Shown: positions 42,032 through 52,095, numbered from the stretch's first letter. The stretch is DNA of 64,000 nucleotides from Prevotella sp. P5-92 (GCF_002251245.1 NZ_NPJG01000114.1:1-64000), one strand, 5' to 3'. Notes: generated from the letters alone by a model not told the origin. Made by a program: numbers and translations.

Positions 42032-45000
42032 ACATCAGCAAATGGGCACTCAACAGGGGCGTTCTTATCCATGCGTTTGTCGCCGTTCTCATCATCGGAG
42101 GCTTATGGGCTTTCACCCAAATGCCTAAACTCGAAGACCCTGCCATAAGGGTGAAGCAGGCTTTGGTGGTTGCCACCTATCCCGGTGCCTCGGCACACCA
42201 GGTGGAACTGGAACTCACCGACCCAATAGAGAAGTCAATACGACAGATGCCTGACATCGACCATATTGAGTCATCGTCGTATGCCGACATGACCATCATC
42301 ACCGTAGAACTTCACCCTACCGTGAAGGATGACGAACTCGAACAGCAGTGGGACTTGCTGCGTCGCAAGGTGGAAAACATAAAACCCTCACTGCCTAAAG
42401 GGGCACAGGTGATGACCGTGGCAGACGATTTCGGCGATGTGTATGGCATGTTCTATGCCCTGACCGGCGACGGACTCTCCGACCGCCAGCTCAGCGACTA
42501 TGCCGAACTCATCAAGCGAGAAGTGCTCGCCATCGACGGTGTGACACGCGTGGATATTTACGGCAAACGACCAGAATGTATCAATATCAACCTGAAAGAG
42601 GAGAAGATGGCAAATCTCGGAGTGTTGCCGACAGAAGTGATACAGACGCTCAACGGACAGAATGCCACCTCGTATGCAGGATATTATGACAACGGGACAA
42701 GAAGAATACGTGTCACCGTGGATGACAAGTTCCGCTCGGTGGAAGACATTGCCGACATGCTCATCGCCGGACACGACGACGATCAGTTGCGCATACGCGA
42801 CATTGCCGATGTGAGCAAGGGTTATGAAAAGGTGACACGCAACGCCATGCTCCGCGACGGTGAGAGGGCACTGGGCATCAGCATAGCCTGTTCGAGCAGT
42901 CACGACATACTGAAAGTGGGCGACAAAGTGGAAGAGAAACTCGGGCAGCTGGCAAAGAGAATGCCCGTGGGTGCAGAATATAATAAGGTGTTCTTCCAAC
43001 CCGAACGAGTGAGCGACTCGCTCTACACCTTCCTGATCAACCTGCTCGAATCGGTGATTATTGTCGTGGTTGTGCTTATCTTCTTCATGGGATTCAAGTC
43101 GGGACTCATTCTCGGCATGTCATTGGCGGTCATCGTCTTCGGCTCGTTTCTCGTGCTCAACGGTTTCGACGGCACGTTGCAGCGTGTTTCGTTAGGTGCG
43201 TTCATCCTTGCCATGGGTATGCTGGTAGATAATGCCATTGTCATCGTAGATGGCATACTCGTCGATCTCCGCAGTGGCAAGCCACGCGCCGAGGCTCTCA
43301 CCTCCATAGGCAGGAAGACCGCCATGCCGCTGCTTGGAGCCACGCTCATCGCCATTCTTGCCTTCATGCCCATCTTTCTCAGTCCCGACACTTCTGGAGT
43401 ATATGTGCGCGACCTTTTCATCGTCATTGCCGTGTCGCTGTTGCTCAGTTGGCTGCTCGCCCTGACCCACGTGCCACTGATGGCCAACCGCCTGTTACAT
43501 CCCAAGGTGAGCGAAGGAGAGGCATACAAGGGTAAGGCCTACGACATGCTCGACAAAGTAATGGGCATTTGCCTGCGCCACCGCCTTATGGTGGTCGGCG
43601 CGGCAGTAGTGCTGCTTGTGGGCAGTCTGTCGTGCTATCCGTTTCTCCAACAGAGTTTTTTCCCCGACATGGAATACGACCAACTCTACATCGAATACAA
43701 ACTGCCCGAAGGCTATAACAGCACACAAGTGGAGCACGACCTGGAACAGATGCGAACGATGTTGATGCAATGCAAGGACGTAACACACGTCACAACCAGT
43801 ATCGGCGGCACACCCTCACGCTATAATCTCGTGCGCTCCATAGCCACACCGTCGTTGGCATACGGCGAACTGATAGTCGATTTCACATCGCCGGAGACAC
43901 TCGTGGCACACCTCGACTCCATGCAGCGGACGCTCAACGACCGATTCCCCGATGCGTATATCAAAATCAAGCGTTACAACCTGATGTACAAAAAATATCC
44001 CATAGAGATATGTTTCAACGGTCCCGACCCGCAGGTGCTGCACCAGCTCACCGACTCCGCCATGGCTATCGTCAGGAACAGCGACAAGGTGTGCCTGCCC
44101 ACGTCAGACTGGGAGCCACAGGTGCCTGTGCTCACCGTTGACTATAACCAGTCGGCGGCACGCACCAGCGGATTGTCGCGCGGCGATGTTGCCCTCTCGC
44201 TCATGTCCTATACCGACGGTATTCCTGTAGGCACGTTCTACGATGGCATTCACCCTGAGAACATCTATGTGAAATGCCATACTGACAAAGGGGAGGAAGT
44301 GGAGAACCTCGACCGCGTGAATGTCTTCGGCATGATGCCCAACGTGGGCAATGTCTTCAACCGCAGCACCGTGCAGAAACTCATGAGCGGACGTCTCGAC
44401 AAGGATGACGTGATACGTCAAGTGACCAGTACCACGCCCTTGTCGCAGGTGTCAAAGGGGATAGACATCCGTTGGGAAGAACCCGTTGTGGTGCGCTACA
44501 ATGGGCAGCGCCAGCAAAGGCTCCAGTGCTCGCCAGCCCCGGGTGTATCCACAGAGTCGGCACGCCAGTCGATAGCCAAAGCCATAGAGTCGATAGCCCT
44601 TCCAGAGGGATATTCACTCTCGTGGGAGGGTGAATACAAGGCAAGCACCCAATCCAAACAATATCTCTTCAAGGGCTTCCCGCTTTCTGTGGTGATGATG
44701 CTGCTCATACTCATCATGCTGTTCAACGATTTCCGGCGTCCCGCCATCATCTTCTCTTGCATACCGCTTGTTGTGGTGGGTGTTTTCCCGTCGGTGCTCC
44801 TTTCGGGAAAGGATTTCGGATTTGTCGCCATCGTGGGCATACTCGGACTTATCGGTATGATGATCAAGAATGGTATTGTGCTCATCGATGAAATATCGCT
44901 ACAGACATCACAAGGCAAACCGCTCGACAGGGCACTCATCGACAGTAGCAAGTCGCGCCTGCTTCCTGTGATGATGGCATCGCTCACCACCATCCTCGGT

Positions 45001-45132
45001 ATGATACCTCTCATCTCCGACTCTCTCTTCGGGTCGCTTGCCGTCACCATCATGGGTGGCTTGGCAGCAGGCACTGTCATCATTCTCATCTTCATACCAG
45101 TGCTATATTCGCTGATGTACAAAAGGAAATAA
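42028..45132 (+). CDS. RND efflux transporter permease
   Basis: A 1034-residue inner-membrane pump of the AcrB/MdtF superfamily (HAE-like). Seen are the first helix (GVLIHAFVAVLIIGGLWAF), the porter repeats, and the second-half helices. The proton-relay region is MGMLVDNAIVIVDGILVDLR with the acidic pair. The end has GIVLIDEISLQTSQGKPLDR and TTILGMIPLISDSLFGSLAV. The substrate (drug, bile salt or other) cannot be told. It is translationally coupled to the adaptor and followed by the channel gene 4 bp later. Confidence 0.95.
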   Translation: MNISKWALNRGVLIHAFVAVLIIGGLWAFTQMPKLEDPAIRVKQALVVATYPGASAHQVELELTDPIEKSIRQMPDIDHIESSSYADMTIITVELHPTVKDDELEQQWDLLRRKVENIKPSLPKGAQVMTVADDFGDVYGMFYALTGDGLSDRQLSDYAELIKREVLAIDGVTRVDIYGKRPECININLKEEKMANLGVLPTEVIQTLNGQNATSYAGYYDNGTRRIRVTVDDKFRSVEDIADMLIAGHDDDQLRIRDIADVSKGYEKVTRNAMLRDGERALGISIACSSSHDILKVGDKVEEKLGQLAKRMPVGAEYNKVFFQPERVSDSLYTFLINLLESVIIVVVVLIFFMGFKSGLILGMSLAVIVFGSFLVLNGFDGTLQRVSLGAFILAMGMLVDNAIVIVDGILVDLRSGKPRAEALTSIGRKTAMPLLGATLIAILAFMPIFLSPDTSGVYVRDLFIVIAVSLLLSWLLALTHVPLMANRLLHPKVSEGEAYKGKAYDMLDKVMGICLRHRLMVVGAAVVLLVGSLSCYPFLQQSFFPDMEYDQLYIEYKLPEGYNSTQVEHDLEQMRTMLMQCKDVTHVTTSIGGTPSRYNLVRSIATPSLAYGELIVDFTSPETLVAHLDSMQRTLNDRFPDAYIKIKRYNLMYKKYPIEICFNGPDPQVLHQLTDSAMAIVRNSDKVCLPTSDWEPQVPVLTVDYNQSAARTSGLSRGDVALSLMSYTDGIPVGTFYDGIHPENIYVKCHTDKGEEVENLDRVNVFGMMPNVGNVFNRSTVQKLMSGRLDKDDVIRQVTSTTPLSQVSKGIDIRWEEPVVVRYNGQRQQRLQCSPAPGVSTESARQSIAKAIESIALPEGYSLSWEGEYKASTQSKQYLFKGFPLSVVMMLLILIMLFNDFRRPAIIFSCIPLVVVGVFPSVLLSGKDFGFVAIVGILGLIGMMIKNGIVLIDEISLQTSQGKPLDRALIDSSKSRLLPVMMASLTTILGMIPLISDSLFGSLAVTIMGGLAAGTVIILIFIPVLYSLMYKRK

Positions 45133-45136
45133 AAAC

Positions 45137-46582
45137 ATGAAAAGACTGATATACATAATGATTGGCATAGGCATGCAACTCAGTGCCACAGCCCAAGACT
45201 CACTGACCATCGACCAATGCAGGGCAATGGCAGTGGAGCATAACCGCCAACTGCAACAAGCCCGTGAGCAGAGGGAAAAATCGGGCTACGAAGTGATGGC
45301 AATGAAAGCAAACTTCCTGCCCAAGCTTGACTTCCAGGCCTTCGACCTTCTCAACACCACATCGGGCAGTATCGGGATGCCTTCCGCCCCTCTTCCCATT
45401 TATTCATACAACTCGCAGATGGGGCAGTTCCTGCCTTCTGTGCTTACCGATGCCTCCGGCAATGTGACTGGACTGTCGCAATATGCGGAATTTCCGGCAA
45501 TGACCGTGAAGTATAAGATGCCCAACCTTTTCAATGCCTCGCTCTCGCTTGTGCAACCCATATATATGGGCGGGAAGATTGACGCAGGATATACGATGAC
45601 GAAAATCGGACAACGCATATCAGACGAGAATATACGTATGACAGAGAGCGAGGTGATTGTCAGCGTGGAGGAGGCATACGCTCTTGCAGTGAAGGCAAGC
45701 GAGATGGTCGATGTGGCAAAGTCATACCGGCATCTTCTTCAGGAACTGCTGAAAACGGTGGAGTCGGCAGTGCGCCATGGCATGCGCACCCGCAACGATC
45801 TGATGAAGGTGCAGGTGAAACTCAACCAAGCCCAACTGTCTGTCACTCGTGCCAATAATGCCTACGACCTTGCCCGCATGAATCTGTGTCAGGTCATAGG
45901 CCTGCCCTTGTCGTCGCCTCTGCTCATTGCCCGTCCCGACATCACTTCAGCCTTGGTGGAGGAAGTCATGTCTGCCTCCGACGACAGTCTTCAGGTGCTC
46001 TCCCGACCAGAGTATGCCATCCTCAACGAGAAGGCAGAGCTTGCCCGTCAGCAGCTGCGCCTCACCCGATCCGACTATCTGCCCCATCTGGCGGCATTTG
46101 CCTCGGGCGGATACACCAATGGCGGTAAGGTGACGGTCGATGCCACCAGTTCGCTTGCCGGCACCCAGCGAATGTATGACCGCACGCTCATCGACCAGTT
46201 CTCAGGTTGTGTCGGTGTCACGTTCTCTATGCCCATTTTCCATTTCGGCGAGCGCAGGGGCAAGATACGTTCTGCCAAGTCGTCTGTACGTATGGCGGAA
46301 ATAGAACTGGCTGACAAACGTGAGAAAATGACACTCGAACTCGCCCAAGCCCGAAATACGCTTTGCGAACAACTCACTGCACTCGAAATAGCCCGACTGT
46401 CGGTGGAACAAGCCACCGAGAATCTCCGTCTTTCGCGCAGCGCATACGATTCGGGCATGGAGACACTCAGCGACCATTTAGAGGCGCAGTCGTTATGGCA
46501 GTCGGCACTTGCCGACGAAATAGATGCCCGCACTCAATTGATTGTCGCCCTTGGTAAATGGCGCAAGGCGGCAGGGAAATAA
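45137..46582 (+). CDS. TolC-family outer membrane efflux channel
   Basis: A 481-residue protein with a signal peptide (MKRLIYIMIGIGMQLSATAQ). Two repeats of coiled-coil helices (DQCRAMAVEHNRQLQQAREQ and VEEAYALAVKASEMVDVAKS; LELAQARNTLCEQLTALEIA) define OEP/TolC proteins. It completes the tripartite efflux system. A terminator follows. Confidence 0.93.
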   Translation: MKRLIYIMIGIGMQLSATAQDSLTIDQCRAMAVEHNRQLQQAREQREKSGYEVMAMKANFLPKLDFQAFDLLNTTSGSIGMPSAPLPIYSYNSQMGQFLPSVLTDASGNVTGLSQYAEFPAMTVKYKMPNLFNASLSLVQPIYMGGKIDAGYTMTKIGQRISDENIRMTESEVIVSVEEAYALAVKASEMVDVAKSYRHLLQELLKTVESAVRHGMRTRNDLMKVQVKLNQAQLSVTRANNAYDLARMNLCQVIGLPLSSPLLIARPDITSALVEEVMSASDDSLQVLSRPEYAILNEKAELARQQLRLTRSDYLPHLAAFASGGYTNGGKVTVDATSSLAGTQRMYDRTLIDQFSGCVGVTFSMPIFHFGERRGKIRSAKSSVRMAEIELADKREKMTLELAQARNTLCEQLTALEIARLSVEQATENLRLSRSAYDSGMETLSDHLEAQSLWQSALADEIDARTQLIVALGKWRKAAGK

Positions 46583-46636
46583 TCCTTGCCGCCTTATCTT
46601 TCTCACTTAGGAATGAGAGTTGGTCGAGGAAAAAAT

Positions 46637-46678
46637 AAAGGCATGCTGAAGAGATTCAGCGTGCCTTTGTTGATTTTT
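46637..46678 (+). terminator. Terminator of the RND operon
   Basis: AAAGGCATGCTGAA (46637-46650) pairs with TTCAGCGTGCCTTT (46655-46668, one mismatch able to form G-U), loop GAGA, followed by GTTGATTTTT. Confidence 0.8.
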
Positions 46679-46713
46679 ACTAATTATGTGTGTGTTTCAT
46701 TATGGTATTAGCG

Positions 46714-47352
46714 TCATTTTGTCTTCTCCAAGTCGAAGCTGAACGTGGCGGGAGTGAAACCAGGCTGTTCTACCTGTTTCTCTCCTTCACCTATGAACAC
46801 TTTTCTGGCTGTTATGCTGAACTTAAGTTTCTTGTCAGCAACGCTGTATGCCGCATTTTCTCCTGCATCGACCTCCGTCTCAATAATAAGGGTCTGGTCA
46901 ACGTCGCTTTCAGACTGTGCAGGTATGGTAAGGGTCAGCTTTAACGGTTCTGGATCAAGAACAATCAGTATGCTGTCTTTTGCAGAAGTGAGTGCTGGTT
47001 TGTAGCCGATTTTGTAGTTGATGTCGCCCACTGCCTCCACGATGTTGTCAGCTGCTTCCTCATCGTTGATAATTGACATGACGATGTCCTTAATTGGGAA
47101 CTTTTCCACGGTCACCGTGTCGTTGTCTACCTTCGCGCTTACTTCCACTCCGGCAGGAGTCTCTTCTCCTTCGGAAGCCACGATTGTTGACGTTGCCATT
47201 CTTCCTTTGTAGTCGCCATACATGGTCTGTGTGGTAATCTCTGTAGGAACTGTTACGTCATCATCGTCGTCGCTGCAGGAAGCGAGGCTGATTGTACACC
47301 CTAAAAATAATAACATTGTGAATGCTTTCGCCGTTTGAATCTTTTTTTTCAT
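46714..47352 (-). CDS. DUF4840-like lipoprotein
   Basis: A 212-residue lipoprotein: signal MKKKIQTAKAFTMLLFLGCT with lipobox SLASC followed by an acidic stretch (SDDDDD), typical for surface-exposed Bacteroidetes lipoproteins (lipoprotein export signal). The rest is beta-rich (TQTMYGDYKGRMATSTIVAS, PLKLTLTIPAQSESDVDQTL) and resembles DUF4840. Function unknown; it lies convergent to the RND operon. Confidence 0.75.
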   Translation of the reverse strand: MKKKIQTAKAFTMLLFLGCTISLASCSDDDDDVTVPTEITTQTMYGDYKGRMATSTIVASEGEETPAGVEVSAKVDNDTVTVEKFPIKDIVMSIINDEEAADNIVEAVGDINYKIGYKPALTSAKDSILIVLDPEPLKLTLTIPAQSESDVDQTLIIETEVDAGENAAYSVADKKLKFSITARKVFIGEGEKQVEQPGFTPATFSFDLEKTK

Positions 47353-47648
47353 GGTTTTTTTTTAAATGATTATAATACTTACTGTGTTTTTCACTCTCAT
47401 AAACAGCTGCCGAGTGCAAACCTTGCTCCATATTGTGTTAATAAAACCTAACAATGCATTTGCCTATAGGGGCAACGAGCAGAAGTAGCTAACGATAACA
47501 ATCCTCCCTTTCACGGCGTTTCTGTAAAAAATGAGGGAAAAGAGGTTTGACATGGCGCTTAAAGTAAGACAAAAGGGGGAAAAAGCGAGACCTTGCAACT
47601 AAACATTAAGTTGTTACGTCAAATAGGCAAATAACCAAATTAATAATT

Positions 47649-50021
47649 ATGAAAAGAGTAACAACAACTATCATTGTTTTATTGGCAACAATATTCCAAT
47701 TGAATGCACAGAGTCTTATTGGAATAGTAACAGACGAGAATGGACAACCGATGGAGTTTGCCACAATTTCACTCCGTTCTCTTCCAGACTCTGTCATCGT
47801 GGCAGGATGCATTACTGACGCAAAGGGACAGTTCTGCATCGAAAGGAAGAATGCTGGTGACTTCATACAAATATCATCCATAGGATATAGAACGAAGAAC
47901 ATGCCAGTTTCTGCATTCACTACATCACAGACAATCAAGATGCAGATTGAAGCTGGCTTGCTGAATGAAATCGTTGTCAGCAAGACTCGTCCGAAGACAA
48001 AGCTCCTTGGAGATGCAGTCGTCACAACAATAGCCGGTTCGATACTTGAGCATGCAGGCAACTCGCTTGAGGTGCTTGCAAAAGTCCCTGGAATGATAAC
48101 CAAGAATGGAAATCTGGAAGTAATAGGACGTGGCACACCTGACTATTATATAAATGGAAGAAAGGTGACCGACGACTCTGAGCTCCGCAACCTCATGTCG
48201 GAAGACATCAAGTCGATAGATGTGGTAAGCAATCCTGGTGCCGAATATGGAGGCGAGGTGCGCTGTGTAGTGCGCATACGCACCGTAAAGCGACAGGGCG
48301 ACGGCTTCAGCTATGCACTTACAAGTCAGGCACAGCAACGCATATACGACAATCATGATTTCGACCCATCATGGTCGGTTCTCGACCTCAACTATCGCAC
48401 TGGCGGTTGGGATATCATAGGAAAACTTGTCTATTACAATCAGCACAGCTATCAGGTAAGCGACCATATGAGCGGTAACACTTTCGTCAAGATGCCAGAT
48501 GGAAGCGTGAAGCATAACCTGATGGAAGGTCCTTTCGCTTGCATTGGTCACAATAGCGGAATAAGCGGCGATCTCGGATTGAACTGGCAAATCAATGAGA
48601 ACCATTCTCTTGGAATGAAGATGAACTATGGCGAAATGCTGTTTGGTAATCAGGATATCGTCTTTGAGGACAATGTATATGCAAACGACAAGCTGATTGA
48701 CATTGTACATTCCGCATCCCATACTACCACACCTTCTTCTCACACCTTTACGGGCAATATATACTACGACGGGAATATCAATAAACTGCATGTGAACTTC
48801 AATGCGGATTTCAGCGACTCAGGCTACAAAAAGGAAACAAACGTGAACGAAAGCAGTCAGAACGACCCTGCCTTCATTGAGAACTTATCCGATGGAGTAG
48901 CACGAATGGGCGCAGGAAAACTTGTACTCTCCTACCCCATCTGGAAAGGTCAGTTTAAGATCGGAACAGAGGAGACATACGTAAGCGCAAAGCAGAAATA
49001 CAATTCTACCAAGACGGAGATTCCTTCGTCGAAAGCTAAGATTGCCGAGAACAACATCTCTGGCTTTGCTGAATATGCCATACCTTTCAAACATGTTCAG
49101 TTGGTGGCTGGCTTACGATTCGAGCATGTTGACTTCGAATACACCAACGAATGTAGCCCGAAGGATAATATCAGCAGAACACACAATAACTGGTTTCCTT
49201 CATTCAACGCCTCAACCAAGATTGGCCCTGTAGGTGTAAACATTGGATATACCACAAAAATCAAGCGACCACGATATGACCAGCTAAGTACAGAGATGCA
49301 GTACAACAACAGGTTCTTGTATCAGACGGGCGACCCTACGCTTCTTAACGAGATACAGAACACCCTCTCGCTTAATGCCAACTGGCGATGGCTCACTCTT
49401 ACCGGAGCATACGAAGTGGTTGACAATGCCATCTACCAACTCGGCTATCCATACGACGATGACTGCACTGCTATGGTAAAGTATTCCAACGCAAAAGAGA
49501 CGGTCCGCAAACTCAACATCTATCTCAATGCATCACCCACCGTTGGCATATGGAATCCACGCTATACTGTAGGTATGGAGAAGCAATATTTTGAAACTAC
49601 CGTTATTGACCCGCGTGAATCAACAGGTATGCGTGTAGTTAAACGCAACGACCCTATGTTCTTTGTTCAGGCAAACAACACATTCAAGTTGAAGCAGGGA
49701 TGGCTGATAGATCTTGACTATCAATACATGTCGCCCTTTGACTACGTGATGTATAAGTTTACCAAACCGAAACACGGTCTAAATCTTGCAGTCAGCAAGT
49801 CGTTTCTCAAGCACGATGCACTCAACGTCCGTCTTGCATGGAATGACATCCTTAACAAGACAAAGGAACACGTATGCACCGACTATGGCAACTTCATCCA
49901 CAACCAGAACAATGATTACTATTCTCCAAGCATCCAGCTTCGCCTCTCATATCGTTTCAATACGGCAAACAGCAAGTATAAAGGTACTGGAGCGGGAGCT
50001 GATGCAAAGAGCAGAATGTAG
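47649..50021 (+). CDS. Outer membrane beta-barrel family protein with carboxypeptidase-like domain
   Basis: A 790-residue protein with a signal peptide (MKRVTTTIIVLLATIFQLNA). An N-terminal carboxypeptidase-regulatory-like domain (IGIVTDENGQPMEFATISLR) precedes a plug-like segment (NEIVVSKTRPKTKLLGDAVV, YINGRKVTDDSELRNLMSED, SIDVVSNPGAEYGGEVRCVV) and a 550-residue barrel. This matches the OMP_b-brl_3 family, TonB-receptor relatives of unknown cargo. No SusD-like lipoprotein follows. Confidence 0.88.
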   Translation: MKRVTTTIIVLLATIFQLNAQSLIGIVTDENGQPMEFATISLRSLPDSVIVAGCITDAKGQFCIERKNAGDFIQISSIGYRTKNMPVSAFTTSQTIKMQIEAGLLNEIVVSKTRPKTKLLGDAVVTTIAGSILEHAGNSLEVLAKVPGMITKNGNLEVIGRGTPDYYINGRKVTDDSELRNLMSEDIKSIDVVSNPGAEYGGEVRCVVRIRTVKRQGDGFSYALTSQAQQRIYDNHDFDPSWSVLDLNYRTGGWDIIGKLVYYNQHSYQVSDHMSGNTFVKMPDGSVKHNLMEGPFACIGHNSGISGDLGLNWQINENHSLGMKMNYGEMLFGNQDIVFEDNVYANDKLIDIVHSASHTTTPSSHTFTGNIYYDGNINKLHVNFNADFSDSGYKKETNVNESSQNDPAFIENLSDGVARMGAGKLVLSYPIWKGQFKIGTEETYVSAKQKYNSTKTEIPSSKAKIAENNISGFAEYAIPFKHVQLVAGLRFEHVDFEYTNECSPKDNISRTHNNWFPSFNASTKIGPVGVNIGYTTKIKRPRYDQLSTEMQYNNRFLYQTGDPTLLNEIQNTLSLNANWRWLTLTGAYEVVDNAIYQLGYPYDDDCTAMVKYSNAKETVRKLNIYLNASPTVGIWNPRYTVGMEKQYFETTVIDPRESTGMRVVKRNDPMFFVQANNTFKLKQGWLIDLDYQYMSPFDYVMYKFTKPKHGLNLAVSKSFLKHDALNVRLAWNDILNKTKEHVCTDYGNFIHNQNNDYYSPSIQLRLSYRFNTANSKYKGTGAGADAKSRM

Positions 50022-50023
50022 TC

Positions 50024-50659
50024 TTACTCACCCTTGCGCCTTATCCATATCTTGTGTGAAGCTTGACCAGTGTAGTCAATAGGCATGGTGGGGTCGGCAG
50101 TGATTTTGGCAAGTTCCTTGGATGCAGTGGTGCGGGATAGATTATTCACCTTGGCATATTCGCCGAGGGTGATGTGTCCTTTCTCATCAATGATTGCAAG
50201 GGCATTCTCAATGCGCTGCTCTAAGGTGTAGAGGTTCTTCTTTAGTTCTCTCGCCCCGGACATCATACGTTCAAACCTTGTGTTCATCTGAAGATCACGT
50301 ATCAGTTTGGGGGATATCTTGAAGTTAAGATCCTTCACTCCCACTCGCCTGTAGAGCATCTGATCATCTTCCTCCTGAATCTCCGTAGGTTTGTCATCGA
50401 GAAACTTCAGCGACATTGAGAAAGTGCCGATTTCGTCGAGAGTCACATTGTTGCCCTTTGACAGCAAACTGACCAGCGAGTCGGCAATACCGCTTATCAC
50501 TCCCCTCAGCACTCCCTTATCCACTGTGCGCAGACGATCGTGCAACACGTCGATAAACTCCTCTGTTCCAAGAGTCTGGTTTATCACCATCTTCGGATAT
50601 ACCGCCCTCTTGCCGGTATTCCTCACGTCATTCATTTCCTGTAGTAAATACTTTGCCAT
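50024..50659 (-). CDS. HU-family DNA-binding protein with C-terminal extension
   Basis: A 211-residue protein. The first 120 residues are HU/IHF-like of the Bacteroidetes TIGR01201 type (MAKYLLQEMNDVRNTGKRAV, GVISGIADSLVSLLSKGNNV, VTLDEIGTFSMSLKF). Residues about 140-211 form a winged-helix-like tail (GHITLGEYAKVNNLSRTTAS, HKIWIRRKGE), making a two-domain DNA binder. It ends 2 bp from the converging barrel gene. The promoter at 50890-50921 gives a 225-base leader holding four 21-bp palindromic repeats, possible sites for autoregulation. Confidence 0.85.
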   Translation of the reverse strand: MAKYLLQEMNDVRNTGKRAVYPKMVINQTLGTEEFIDVLHDRLRTVDKGVLRGVISGIADSLVSLLSKGNNVTLDEIGTFSMSLKFLDDKPTEIQEEDDQMLYRRVGVKDLNFKISPKLIRDLQMNTRFERMMSGARELKKNLYTLEQRIENALAIIDEKGHITLGEYAKVNNLSRTTASKELAKITADPTMPIDYTGQASHKIWIRRKGE

Positions 50660-50793
50660 ATTCCTGTTGTTATTTGATTATGATACTTATTGTTATATGT
50701 TTATGATACCTATAGTCATTGTCTAATAATATACTGTTGTAATTCTTTCGCATTGCCTGTTTACATTTCCATAGAACAGGTATTCGTGTTATG

Positions 50794-50877
50794 TTCCGCA
50801 GTGCGGTATCTACGTTCCGCAGTGGGGAATGTACATTCCGCAGTGGTGAACGTATGTTCCGCAATGCGGAATATAAA
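50794..50877. repeat. Four palindromic 21-bp repeats in the HU gene leader
   Basis: TTCCGCA starts at 50794, 50815, 50836 and 50857, exactly 21 bp apart. Each unit is an inverted repeat of the type TTCCGCANTGCGGAA, best conserved in the fourth. They lie just downstream of the leftward HU promoter start site and on one face of the helix. Confidence 0.85.
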
Positions 50878-50889
50878 CCAAACACGGTG

Positions 50890-50921
50890 CAAAGATACAT
50901 TAAAACAGAGTATTATGCAAA
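50890..50921 (-). promoter_or_regulatory. Promoter of the HU-type gene
   Basis: Read leftward: TTTG (50921-50918), 20 bases, TATCTTTG (50897-50890). The surrounding 80 bp is duplicated at 34146-34228. Confidence 0.75.
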
Positions 50922-51012
50922 CATCTATACGACTGTTTTTATACATTTACCACTATTTAACAGATAGCGCCTTTGTAGTACTTATTGCTCTCTCTATGAA
51001 TTCAGATACAAC

Positions 51013-52095
51013 ATGCTGGAGTGCGTGCCCGAGATGAAGATACTGGCAAAGCCCAACTACGGGTGGTTGCCGCTCGACGCACAACGGTTTAACTCTATCC
51101 TACTCGACCTGCAGAGCAGAGGACTGAATGTATGGGACAAGGACTTCAACCGCTATCTTCACTCACAGAAAATCATGATTTACGACCCCGTGCAAGACTA
51201 TCTCTACGACCTGAAGGACAAATGGGACGGCAACGACCATATTGGCCGACTTGCCGACTGCGTGCCCACCGACTGCCCTCACTGGAAACAGTGGTTCCGC
51301 AAGTGGTTTATAGGCATGGTGGCGCAATGGCTCGAACACAACCGCCGCTATGGCAACAGTGTGGCTCCGCTGCTCATCTCCCGCCAAGGCTACAACAAAT
51401 CGACATTCTGCCGCAGCCTGTTGCCTCCGCAGTTCAAGCAGACTTTCATCGACAATCTCGACGTGGCGGAAAAGAAAGCCACACTGATAGCCATGGCACA
51501 GTCGCTTCTCATCAACCTCGACGAGTTCAATTCCATTGCGCCACGCATACAGCAGGGATTCCTCAAGAACATCATGCAACTGCCATCGGTGAAGGTGAAA
51601 CTGCCCTATGCCCGATCGATAGAGACACTGCCGAGGCGCGCCTCGTTTATCGCCACCACTAATATGACCGACATACTTGCCGACCCGTCGGGAAGCCGGC
51701 GTTTCATAGGTGTGGAACTCACCGCACCAATAGATGTCACGACACGCATCAACTACGACCAACTCTATGCCCAGGCGATGGATGCCATATACAAGGGCGA
51801 GCGCTACTGGTTTGACCAGCAGGAAACAGCCGAACTGATTGCCCACAACAGGAAATATCAGCTTCTCTCGCCTGCCGAGCAATATTTCCGTCTGTGCTTC
51901 GAGGTGTGCCAAGACCCGAGTGAGGGTGAATACATGTCGGCTGCCGACATCTTCCATCGCATCAAGCAAGTGGCAGGTTCGTCATTGGGAATATCAGCCG
52001 TCACGAAGTTCGGTCAGTTTCTCACCAACCTCGACGGTATTGTTCACAAACGCACCAATCTGGGCACCGTATATCTTGTGAAGCAAATACACTGA
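51013..52095 (+). CDS. VapE/VirE-type protein, shortened N-terminus and atypical Walker A
   Basis: A 360-residue VapE-family protein. The codons before ATG 51013 still read YEFRYN, the usual family start, but a TAG at 50977 blocks extension, so about 30 residues appear lost. The body has KWDGNDHIGRLADCVP, Walker A-like ISRQGYNKSTFC (Asn where Gly is expected before Lys-Ser), LLINLDEFNSI as Walker B and RASFIATTNMTDILADPSGS with RR following. The C-terminal winged-helix (YMSAADIFHRIKQVAGSSLG) is intact. It is probably a decaying or altered replicative helicase. It faces away from the HU gene, with repeat arrays on both sides. Confidence 0.82.
   Translation: MLECVPEMKILAKPNYGWLPLDAQRFNSILLDLQSRGLNVWDKDFNRYLHSQKIMIYDPVQDYLYDLKDKWDGNDHIGRLADCVPTDCPHWKQWFRKWFIGMVAQWLEHNRRYGNSVAPLLISRQGYNKSTFCRSLLPPQFKQTFIDNLDVAEKKATLIAMAQSLLINLDEFNSIAPRIQQGFLKNIMQLPSVKVKLPYARSIETLPRRASFIATTNMTDILADPSGSRRFIGVELTAPIDVTTRINYDQLYAQAMDAIYKGERYWFDQQETAELIAHNRKYQLLSPAEQYFRLCFEVCQDPSEGEYMSAADIFHRIKQVAGSSLGISAVTKFGQFLTNLDGIVHKRTNLGTVYLVKQIH

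Noticed and set aside
40961..46582. RND efflux operon as a novel system
   Set aside because: Adaptor, pump and channel are in the standard order with intact motifs; nothing unusual beyond the divergent AraC gene.
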